Assembly: GCA_001701295.1 (NCBI GenBank)
Contig: DAAV01000032.1
Location: 7,234 to 12,772, forward strand
Source: Bacteroidales bacterium H10
Lineage (GTDB): Bacteria; Bacteroidota; Bacteroidia; Bacteroidales; Muribaculaceae
Length of the DNA: 5,539 nucleotides
Direction: 5' to 3'
Shown here: one piece after another, positions 1 to 5,539 of the stretch
Layout of the letters: each line of letters begins with the position of its first letter
Position numbering within the stretch: the stretch's first letter is position 1
Program-made: the position numbers and the translations under genes
Notes under the pieces: model-generated
What the model was told of the DNA's origin: nothing
The model's input: the letters and a program-made list of their open reading frames with translations, nothing else
The model's database searches: none

Positions 1-962
1 TAAAAGCTCTTGAGGAGTATTCCACAATTCTCGAGGAGCTCAACAGGCTCAAAGCATCCGAACGCTACAGGGAACTCCAGATAAAATATGACGTGCAGGA
101 TCTCAAGACAAGAAATGCCGAACTCGAGCTCACCAACAAAAACGAGGAGATATTGTCAGCACGGCGTCTGATGACGTTTGTAGCTGTATTGTTCGTAATT
201 CTTTTTATAATTCTTGTTCTCTTTTTACATTATTGGGGAAAATTCAAAAGGAACGCCAGCCGTATGGGAGAAGTTGTCGACAGCATACATATGGAACGTG
301 AAAGGCTCAGACAATCCCTATATTATGATTATGCTGAAATGCCTGGCTATCTCGCACCGGAATTAAATATAGACGGTTGGAGAGAGCGCATGCGTAAAAA
401 GGGAATCAAATGGGATATGGTGTCGCTGTTCATGACCAAAAGCATTGTCAACGATCTGCTCTTCATAGCAGCCAGCGGACATTCCGACCTGATGAAATAT
501 ATCCAAGAGACATCTGTAGACTCGCTGTTGCGAAGAGTCGAGGTTCTCGCTCACGAAGGTGATTATCCGGATAATGGAATTTCTGTGGAATATCTTGACG
601 ATGATTTCAAAATCACCACCGATCCGGAATGTCTGTCTATCCTGATAAACCATATCTTCGACACAGCCATACATTGCATACCGGACTCGACAATTGAATT
701 ATCATGCCGGAAGACTTCTGAAAATTATGTTGACTTTATAATTACCACTATCGGAGTAAACGGTGCAAGTCCGGAAGATCCTCAGATATTCAACAATTTC
801 ATCACCGTCCGACGAATATTGCACCGAAAAGGAAGCGGGTTCTTCATATGCCGGCTCATCTGGCTTCTTCTCAACAGTGAGATCATTCCTGACAAAGAAT
901 ACAAAAACGGCTCCCGATATTATCTCAGGGTACCTGTAAAACCGGCCCCAAAGACAATCTGA
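1..962 (+). CDS. Partial membrane-anchored sensor protein with degenerate histidine-kinase-like ATPase domain (5' end outside window)
   Basis: The frame is open from the left edge (first whole codon at 3) to the TGA at 960-962, giving 319 visible residues; the true start lies upstream. A GTG at 93 is in frame but lies inside the coiled coil, so it is not a credible start. Visible residues 1 to about 54 are charged and heptad-like, as in the helix that follows a TPR array in Bacteroidota TPR sensor kinases. Residues about 56-78 are one hydrophobic transmembrane helix followed by K/R, so the C-terminal part should be cytoplasmic. Residues about 190-315 align with a GHKL/HATPase fold: an N-box-like stretch (LINHIFDTAIH), a G1-like stretch (TIGVNG, then PEDPQIFNNF) and a G2-like stretch (GSGFFICR, about 277-284), ending in GSRYYLRVPV. 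The N-box Asn is Asp (about 220), the G1 Asp is Thr (about 249), and I see no phospho-acceptor H-E/D motif. I infer a pseudokinase or signalling scaffold. It may match the Bacteroides DUF5112/DUF5113 proteins, but I cannot confirm this. The helicase gene starts 10 bases after its stop. Confidence 0.85.
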   Translation, partial: KALEEYSTILEELNRLKASERYRELQIKYDVQDLKTRNAELELTNKNEEILSARRLMTFVAVLFVILFIILVLFLHYWGKFKRNASRMGEVVDSIHMERERLRQSLYYDYAEMPGYLAPELNIDGWRERMRKKGIKWDMVSLFMTKSIVNDLLFIAASGHSDLMKYIQETSVDSLLRRVEVLAHEGDYPDNGISVEYLDDDFKITTDPECLSILINHIFDTAIHCIPDSTIELSCRKTSENYVDFIITTIGVNGASPEDPQIFNNFITVRRILHRKGSGFFICRLIWLLLNSEIIPDKEYKNGSRYYLRVPVKPAPKTI

Positions 963-972
963 CACAGCGCAT

Positions 973-3111
973 ATGGTGCAGGGAAGTGCAAATAAAAACA
1001 ATATTACACTTAACATACGGCAGTCCGAGGCCGTGAAGGCCACAGAAGGCCGAGTGCGTGTCGTAGCCGGTGCGGGATCGGGTAAGACAAGAGTCCTAGC
1101 CCACAGGTATGCTTTTCTTGTCAACGAACTCGGGATATCGCCGGGCAACATACTTTGTCTGACATTCACCAACAAAGCCGCCCAGGAGATGAAAAGCCGC
1201 ATAGCGCGCATGGTGGACAGAGGAAGCGTCAATGACTTCATATGCACGATCCACAGTTTCTGTGTAAAATTCCTGCGACGCGAGATATACCGTATCGGCT
1301 ATCCTAAAAATTTCACGGTATTAGACGAGGAAGACGCCAAGTCTCTCGCAAAACAGGCAATGGAGGAATTCGGGGTGGACCGCCGCAAACTTACCGCAGA
1401 ACGGTTTCTCACCAAAGTCTCCGCTCTCAAAGGCTACAATATCGACGCTTACATACAGCGCCATCTTCTGCCGGCAAGTTCTCCCGAATGTCCGGACGAA
1501 CTCGTGAGATACATACGTCTTCAGCTGAAACATTACGCTCTCGACTATGACGATCTGATATATTTTACCATCTATATACTCAATCATTTCGAGGACGCGC
1601 GCCGCTACTGGACAGATAAGCTCAACTATATCATGGTGGACGAAGTGCAGGACTGCTCGTCGGACGACTGGAAACTTCTTAATATACTTGCCTCAGGACA
1701 TGGGAATCTGTTCGTAGTAGGAGATCCGGATCAGGCGATATACGAATGGAGAGGAGCGAATCCGAAGATATTCATCGATTTCAAAGCCGCGACCGATGTG
1801 ATTCTGAACGAGAACTATCGTTCCACACCCGACATCCTTGAGATTGCGAACAGCATCATATCCAACAATCGTAATCGCGTTCCAAAGGAACTATACACCA
1901 TGCGGCTCAATGAACGCCGTCCGGCATACCGTCATGCCGCTTCCGAACGTGAAGAAGCCGAATTCATAGCCGACACTATCGAGAAAGGACTTAAAAACGG
2001 AGAATCGGCACGTGATTTCGCGATACTTTACCGCAGTTCTTTCCTTTCGAGAGGACTCGAACAGGTGCTTCTGAAACGCAAGATAAATTATAGCGTATGG
2101 GGAGGAGTCAGATTTTTTGAACGTAAGGAGATAAAAGACGTGACGAGTTATCTGCGTCTGATAGCATCCGACAATGATGACATGGCTTTCTCCCGGATAA
2201 TCAATCTCCCTGCAAGAAAATTCGGAAACGCGTCCCTTGCCAACCTGCGTACAATGGCGGAACAGCATAAAGTATCGCTGATGACAATGCTTCGTTCTGC
2301 AGTAGACACTCCGAAATTCAACCGACCTCAGTTCAGGGAGTTCATCAGCCTGATAGACACACTGCGGACGCTGTCGACACAGATCCCTGTATCGGAGCTC
2401 ACCGACAAACTCCTCGTGGACAGCCGTCTCGCGGATCTTTACCGTATGGATGAGCGAGAGGACAGACTTGAGAACATAGCCGAACTGATCAACTCAATGA
2501 AAGAATATGAACTGTCGCACGATGAAGATGACGACAGACTGCTTGACGCTTATCTCCAGGAGATAGCTCTATACACCAATGTCGATGCAGCCAATGACAA
2601 AGACAAGGTACGACTGATGACTATCCATCAGTCGAAAGGACTAGAATTTCCCACAGTATTCATAACCGGACTGACAGAAGGCGTATTTCCCAACCACCGC
2701 TCCATACGCGAACGGCGCAAAGATGGCGAAGAGGAGGAACGCCGGCTGATGTATGTAGCAGTGACACGTGCGCAAAAAATGCTCTATCTGTCGGAATCAG
2801 AAGGATATATGAACGATAACGGCGCACTCAGATATCCATCGCGTTTTATTTCCGAAATCCCAGAAGTTCTGCTGACAATAGAGGGGAAACCCGATCCCGC
2901 TCTCTTTGAAGGAACACGCAATATGGTCAACATGCTGAACTCGGAACTCGGGGAGGGAGATGAATCTCCAATGTCGCCGGGCACCGCAGTAGAACACAAA
3001 ATATTCGGCACCGGCGTCATCGTCAGTTTTGATCCGGCCGCACGATCCTACCGCGTACGCTTCCAGAATACAGAACGTGATCTCGTGCCGCGAGTGTTAC
3101 GCAAAATATGA
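973..3111 (+). CDS. ATP-dependent 3'-5' DNA helicase, SF1A UvrD/PcrA-like, with Tudor-like C-terminus
   Basis: A 712-residue protein, close to E. coli UvrD (720). It should use ATP to move 3'-5' on single-stranded DNA and unwind duplexes in repair or replication restart, in the cytoplasm. Motifs run in full order: Q motif (Gln17), Walker A GAGSGKT (33-39), Ia LTFTNKAAQEM (63-73), Ib CTIHSFC (91-97), motif II MVDEVQD (221-227, Walker B DE at 223-224), motif III VVGDPDQAIYEWRGA (248-262), motif IV NENYRS (279-284), motif V MTIHQSKGLEFP (549-560) and motif VI RLMYVAVTRAQ (591-601, arginine finger in VAVTRA). Residues 667-712 (HKIFGTGVIVSF, then VRFQN) match the Tudor-like tail that in PcrA/UvrD contacts RNA polymerase. 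The ATG at 973 is the first start in the frame and leaves the normal short lead before the Q motif. There is no Shine-Dalgarno, as is usual in this phylum. The DEVQD and CTIHSFC forms differ from what I recall of the main Bacteroides PcrA (WMGTFHS-type Ib), so it may be a paralogue; I give no symbol for that reason. Probably co-transcribed with the gene before it. Confidence 0.95.
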   Translation: MVQGSANKNNITLNIRQSEAVKATEGRVRVVAGAGSGKTRVLAHRYAFLVNELGISPGNILCLTFTNKAAQEMKSRIARMVDRGSVNDFICTIHSFCVKFLRREIYRIGYPKNFTVLDEEDAKSLAKQAMEEFGVDRRKLTAERFLTKVSALKGYNIDAYIQRHLLPASSPECPDELVRYIRLQLKHYALDYDDLIYFTIYILNHFEDARRYWTDKLNYIMVDEVQDCSSDDWKLLNILASGHGNLFVVGDPDQAIYEWRGANPKIFIDFKAATDVILNENYRSTPDILEIANSIISNNRNRVPKELYTMRLNERRPAYRHAASEREEAEFIADTIEKGLKNGESARDFAILYRSSFLSRGLEQVLLKRKINYSVWGGVRFFERKEIKDVTSYLRLIASDNDDMAFSRIINLPARKFGNASLANLRTMAEQHKVSLMTMLRSAVDTPKFNRPQFREFISLIDTLRTLSTQIPVSELTDKLLVDSRLADLYRMDEREDRLENIAELINSMKEYELSHDEDDDRLLDAYLQEIALYTNVDAANDKDKVRLMTIHQSKGLEFPTVFITGLTEGVFPNHRSIRERRKDGEEEERRLMYVAVTRAQKMLYLSESEGYMNDNGALRYPSRFISEIPEVLLTIEGKPDPALFEGTRNMVNMLNSELGEGDESPMSPGTAVEHKIFGTGVIVSFDPAARSYRVRFQNTERDLVPRVLRKI

Positions 3112-3112
3112 A

Positions 3113-3133
3113 CTTTCATTGAAGTCTTTCATT
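3113..3133 (+). repeat. 8-bp direct repeat upstream of the pulA -7 element
   Basis: CTTTCATT occurs at 3113-3120 and again at 3126-3133, 13 bases apart start to start. The repeat lies between the helicase stop codon and the -7 element at 3135, where a -33 element or activator site would be. ACTT/AAGT arms (3112-3115 and 3122-3125) also flank the first copy. This could be a regulator-binding site or chance in AT-rich DNA; only the repeat itself is certain. Confidence 0.4.
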
Positions 3134-3134
3134 T

Positions 3135-3142
3135 TAACTTTG
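3135..3142 (+). promoter_or_regulatory. Putative pulA promoter, Bacteroidota-type -7 element
   Basis: TAACTTTG matches the Bacteroidota sigma-ABfr -7 consensus TAnnTTTG exactly. No exact TTTG -33 element sits about 19 bases upstream; the nearest candidates are CTTTC at 3113-3117 and TTG at 3119-3121, so the -33 box is weak or replaced by an activator. Transcription would begin near 3147-3150 and give an AT-rich leader of about 57 bases before the ATG at 3206. The position just after the helicase stop (3111) suggests pulA is transcribed separately from the helicase. Confidence 0.55.
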
Positions 3143-3205
3143 GGTACACATACCGGACAACATATCATATCAAGAATATCAAATCTTTTAAACTCAAATC
3201 AATAC

Positions 3206-5239
3206 ATGTTAAATTCAAGAGTATCATCAATAATGGCGGCGATTCTGTTTGCAGGCGGTCTCACATTCACGGGAACCGCACAGACCAACAGCACATATGA
3301 CGCCCGGTTCATCGAATGGCCAACCTACAACGGTTCCGATCTTGAACTGACTGTCGACAATTCAGGTACACATTTCCGTCTGTGGAGTCCGAAAGCCAAA
3401 GAGGCACGTGTCAATCTTTATGACAACGGACACACAGGAAAGGCTTATAAGACGCTTCCCATGAAATTCGATGCGGCCACAGGCACATGGGCGGTCACAG
3501 TGCCGGAAAAACTGTACGGCAAATTCTATACGTTTCAGATCAACACCGGAGACAAATGGCTCAACGAGACACCCGGCGTATGGGCCAAGGCGGTAGGAGT
3601 AAACGGGAACCGCGCGGCCGTCATCGACTTTGACAGGACAGATCCTGCCGGATGGTCTTCCGACAAAGGTCCGGAAGTAAAGAATTTCTCGGATGTCATA
3701 GTCTATGAAATGCATCACCGCGACATGTCAATGCATCCTTCTTCAGGAATAGCCAACAAAGGCAAGTTTCTCGCGCTTACAGAACCGGGAACCGTTTCGC
3801 CTGAAGGAATGAAGACCGGTATAGATCACCTGAAGGAACTCGGAGTGACCCACGTGCATATTCTTCCTTCGTATGACTACAATTCAGTAGACGAGACGAA
3901 TCTTCAGAGCAACACTTACAACTGGGGATACGATCCGCTGAACTACAATGCCCCCGAGGGAAGTTATTCCACCAATCCTTCTGATCCGGCTGTCCGGGTG
4001 CGCGAGATGAAAGAGATGATAAAGGCTCTGCATGACGCGGGAATCGGTGTGATAATGGACGTGGTGTATAACCATACCGCCGACAACGACAATTCCAACT
4101 TCGAGCTGACCGCACCGGGATATTATCACCGTCATTGGAATGACGGCCGCTATTCGGATGCCTCGGGATGCGGCAACGAGACCGCATCCGATCTGCAGCA
4201 GATGCGCGACTATATCATAAATTCTACAAAATATTGGGCGGATGAATATCATATAGACGGATTCCGCTTCGATCTTATGGCAATCCACGACACGGAGACA
4301 ATGAATCAGGTCGCTGCGGAACTCAAGAAAATAAACCCTTCGATATTCGTATATGGCGAAGGCTGGACAGCAGGAGACTCTCCACTGCAGACTGAACGCC
4401 GTGCCCTTAAAGAGAATGTGAGCAAAATGACCGACATAGCCGTTTTCTCCGATGACATACGCGATGCAGTCAAAGGACATTATACCGATGCGGCCGACCG
4501 CGGCTTTGCCACAGGCAAGCCAGGACTGGAAGAGACAGTGAAAATAGGTATTGTGGCAGCTACGGACCATCCTCAGGTAAACTACAAAAAGGGCAACAAT
4601 TCCAAATTTCCCTATGCGAAATCTCCTGAAATGATCGTCAATTATGTATCCTGCCACGACGACCTCTGTCTCACTGACAAACTTCACAAATCCATGGCCG
4701 GGGAACCTGAGGAGAACATGCTCGCGGCGGCAAAACTCGCGCAGACAATCGTATTCACGTCACAGGGCACACCGTTCATGTTTGCCGGAGAAGAAGTGTT
4801 CCGTGACAAGAAAGGCGTGCATAATTCCTATAAAAGTCCGGATTCCATCAATGCGATAGACTGGAGCAACAAGGCCCGCTACCGCGATCAGTTCGACTAT
4901 TATAAAGGACTGATCGCCCTGCGCAAGGCCCATCCTGCATTCCGCATGACAACGGCGTCCGAAATAGCGAAAAATCTTAAGTTCGACAAGATAGACTCGT
5001 CCAAAACTCCCAATCTCATATCCTATTCGCTTCTCAACAACGCAAACGGCGACGAATGGAAAGAGATCAAGGTCATCTTCAACGGCGCGTCCAATCCCCA
5101 GACCGTAGATATCAAGAAAGGTGAATGGATGATCGTCGCGCAGGACGGAAAAATCTCGCCTGCAGGTGATCTGGGTGTGACACAAGGTGGAAAAATTACA
5201 CTCCGGCCATATTCCGCCCTGATACTGGCCCGGAAATAA
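3206..5239 (+). CDS. pulA: Type I pullulanase (GH13), exported
   Basis: A 677-residue alpha-1,6-glucan debranching enzyme that hydrolyses branch points in pullulan, glycogen- or amylopectin-derived dextrins. Residues 1-25 form a Sec signal peptide (Arg5, hydrophobic core 9-21, likely cleavage after GTA25) with no lipobox Cys, so a soluble periplasmic enzyme is likely. Residues about 57-151 fit a CBM48-type N-terminal beta domain (starting FRLWSPKAKEARV). The catalytic barrel follows: YEMHHRDMS (about 167), HILPSYDYNSVDE (about 218-230), the type I pullulanase signature YNWGYDP (238-244), region I DVVYNHT (285-291), region II GFRFDL with nucleophile Asp356, region III YGEGW with acid/base Glu385, and region IV VSCHDD with His484-Asp485. 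Residues from about 603 form the usual C-terminal beta domain. The frame is open back to an ATG at 3029, but that would overlap the helicase by 83 bases and put 59 unrelated residues before the signal peptide, so I choose 3206. ATG 3233 would cut the signal peptide. No SusCD-like genes are visible. It ends at a strong terminator. Confidence 0.95.
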   Translation: MLNSRVSSIMAAILFAGGLTFTGTAQTNSTYDARFIEWPTYNGSDLELTVDNSGTHFRLWSPKAKEARVNLYDNGHTGKAYKTLPMKFDAATGTWAVTVPEKLYGKFYTFQINTGDKWLNETPGVWAKAVGVNGNRAAVIDFDRTDPAGWSSDKGPEVKNFSDVIVYEMHHRDMSMHPSSGIANKGKFLALTEPGTVSPEGMKTGIDHLKELGVTHVHILPSYDYNSVDETNLQSNTYNWGYDPLNYNAPEGSYSTNPSDPAVRVREMKEMIKALHDAGIGVIMDVVYNHTADNDNSNFELTAPGYYHRHWNDGRYSDASGCGNETASDLQQMRDYIINSTKYWADEYHIDGFRFDLMAIHDTETMNQVAAELKKINPSIFVYGEGWTAGDSPLQTERRALKENVSKMTDIAVFSDDIRDAVKGHYTDAADRGFATGKPGLEETVKIGIVAATDHPQVNYKKGNNSKFPYAKSPEMIVNYVSCHDDLCLTDKLHKSMAGEPEENMLAAAKLAQTIVFTSQGTPFMFAGEEVFRDKKGVHNSYKSPDSINAIDWSNKARYRDQFDYYKGLIALRKAHPAFRMTTASEIAKNLKFDKIDSSKTPNLISYSLLNNANGDEWKEIKVIFNGASNPQTVDIKKGEWMIVAQDGKISPAGDLGVTQGGKITLRPYSALILARK

Positions 5240-5252
5240 CAGTAAACAATAT

Positions 5253-5303
5253 AAGAAAATCTCCGCGATCAATGCTTGGGCAAATGATCGCGGAGATTTT
5301 CTT
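5253..5303. terminator. Bidirectional intrinsic terminator between pulA and tRNA-Arg
   Basis: Two perfect 19-base arms (5253-5271 and 5285-5303) pair around a 13-base loop. The stem core ATCTCCGCGATCA is GC-rich next to the loop, and the outer part is AAGAAA on one side and TTTCTT on the other, so each strand has a U-rich tail after the GC stem. Inside the loop, TGC (5273-5275) can pair with GCA (5280-5282). It begins 13 bases after the pulA stop and ends 2 bases before the tRNA 3' end, so it can stop transcription of both convergent genes. Confidence 0.92.
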
Positions 5304-5305
5304 TG

Positions 5306-5377
5306 TATTCCCATGGGGAGTCGAACCCCAATCGTCGGAACCGGAATCCGATATTCTATCCATTGAACTATGGGAAC
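5306..5377 (-). tRNA. tRNA-Arg (anticodon CCG)
   Basis: The - strand folds into a complete 72-base cloverleaf: acceptor GTTCCCA with TGGGAAT; D arm GTTC/GAAT with loop AATGGATA; anticodon stem TCGGA/TCCGA with loop TTCCGGT, anticodon CCG (window 5342-5344) reading Arg codon CGG; a 4-base variable loop CGAT; T stem TGGGG/CCCCA with loop TTCGACT; discriminator A at 5306. The first acceptor pair is G1-U72, a wobble rather than the usual G-C. CCA is not encoded (AC follows), so it must be added by tRNA nucleotidyltransferase. The gene converges on pulA and shares its terminator; a -7 element about 83 bases upstream (5461-5468) probably drives it. Confidence 0.96.
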
Positions 5378-5460
5378 ATTTCATGCCATCCGAAAGGTAA
5401 TCGTACGGGTATATCCTGCTTCCGACACACCGTAATTGCACATTCGGCTTGTTTAGAGTG

Positions 5461-5468
5461 CAAAGTTA
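5461..5468 (-). promoter_or_regulatory. Putative promoter of tRNA-Arg, -7 element
   Basis: Read on the - strand, this is TAACTTTG, an exact TAnnTTTG match and identical to the -7 element proposed for pulA. The -33 position (about 5488-5491) has no clear TTTG. Transcription would start near 5455 and give a leader of roughly 78 bases before the tRNA 5' end at 5377, to be removed by RNase P. I see no second tRNA or reading frame of note in 5378-5460. Confidence 0.5.
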
Positions 5469-5491
5469 ATGTTTTTTTCGATTTTTATCAC

Positions 5492-5499
5492 TATCTTTG
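5492..5499 (+). promoter_or_regulatory. Putative divergent promoter for a gene entering at the right edge, -7 element
   Basis: TATCTTTG matches TAnnTTTG on the + strand. It is preceded by a T-rich stretch (5471-5487) instead of a clear -33 box. Initiation would fall near 5505, about 28 bases before the ATG at 5533. Together with the - strand element at 5461-5468 it makes a compact divergent promoter region. Confidence 0.4.
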
Positions 5500-5532
5500 A
5501 GGAAAATTTTTGAAATTCATTTCTTTTAACAT

Positions 5533-5539
5533 ATGAATG
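5533..5539 (+). CDS. Possible first codons of a downstream gene (truncated by window edge)
   Basis: An ATG at 5533 (followed by AAT) lies about 34 bases downstream of the + strand -7 element, in AT-rich leader sequence typical of Bacteroidota translation starts. A second ATG in another frame begins at 5537. Only two codons are visible, so neither the product nor the start choice can be judged; this is inferred from position only. Confidence 0.2.

Noticed and set aside
702..1247. 181-residue - strand reading frame across the sensor/helicase junction
   Set aside because: It lies opposite two real coding regions, including the Walker A motif of the helicase, and shows no domain or start signal.
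3143..3154. Small hairpin GGTA-CACA-TACC near the expected pulA transcription start
   Set aside because: The stem is only 4 bp and partly overlaps the promoter-to-start region, so it is too weak to call a riboswitch or attenuator.
3029..3205. In-frame upstream extension of pulA starting at ATG 3029
   Set aside because: It overlaps the helicase C-terminus by 83 bases, adds 59 residues unlike any pullulanase, and would bury the clear signal peptide that starts at 3206.
3884..4687. 267-residue - strand reading frame inside pulA
   Set aside because: It is antisense to a clearly coding, motif-rich gene and has no recognisable domain; long antisense frames are common opposite this codon usage.
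5196..5441. 81-residue - strand reading frame across the tRNA
   Set aside because: Its middle part is the tRNA-Arg gene itself translated; this kind of peptide is a familiar false gene call.
5303..5500. 65-residue + strand reading frame across the tRNA
   Set aside because: It is the antisense of the tRNA and its leader, with no protein-like features.
1..5539. Mobile element, CRISPR array, toxin-antitoxin or phage defence system
   Set aside because: No spaced repeats, transposase or integrase motifs, or defence domains were seen on either strand. The tRNA has no partial duplicate in the window that would mark an integration site.

Overview
The window looks like a chromosomal segment from the Bacteroidota, most likely order Bacteroidales and possibly a Muribaculaceae-like gut commensal; the family placement is inference. 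The pointers are TAnnTTTG-type -7 promoter elements in both intergenic regions, no purine-rich Shine-Dalgarno sequence before any start, a tRNA gene without an encoded CCA end, and a coiled-coil/one-membrane-helix sensor-like protein of a kind common in this phylum. No insertion sequence, integrase, CRISPR array, rRNA or phage gene is visible, and composition looks even across the window.

Layout from left to right: (1) the 3' part of a + strand gene (to 962) for a membrane protein with a coiled coil, one transmembrane helix and a C-terminal domain that aligns motif by motif with a histidine-kinase ATPase domain but has lost key catalytic residues. (2) Ten bases later, a complete SF1A DNA helicase of the UvrD/PcrA type (973-3111) with all helicase motifs and a Tudor-like C-terminal tail. 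(3) A 94-base gap holding a good -7 promoter element and a short direct repeat. (4) A complete exported type I pullulanase, pulA (3206-5239), which debranches alpha-1,6 linkages in pullulan- or glycogen-like glucans, probably in the periplasm. (5) A strong symmetrical terminator (5253-5303) shared by the convergent pulA and tRNA genes. (6) A tRNA-Arg(CCG) gene on the - strand (5306-5377). (7) A 162-base intergenic stretch with two back-to-back -7 elements, one facing the tRNA and one facing a gene that probably begins at the right edge (ATG at 5533).

The sensor-like gene and the helicase are probably co-transcribed, given the 10-base gap and no visible promoter or terminator between them. The pullulanase appears to have its own promoter. 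Nothing in the sequence ties the helicase functionally to the pullulanase. Most of the window is ordinary core-type content, and I do not see a convincing new system. The feature most worth a second look is the kinase-like protein that appears catalytically dead, sitting directly upstream of a DNA-repair-type helicase.
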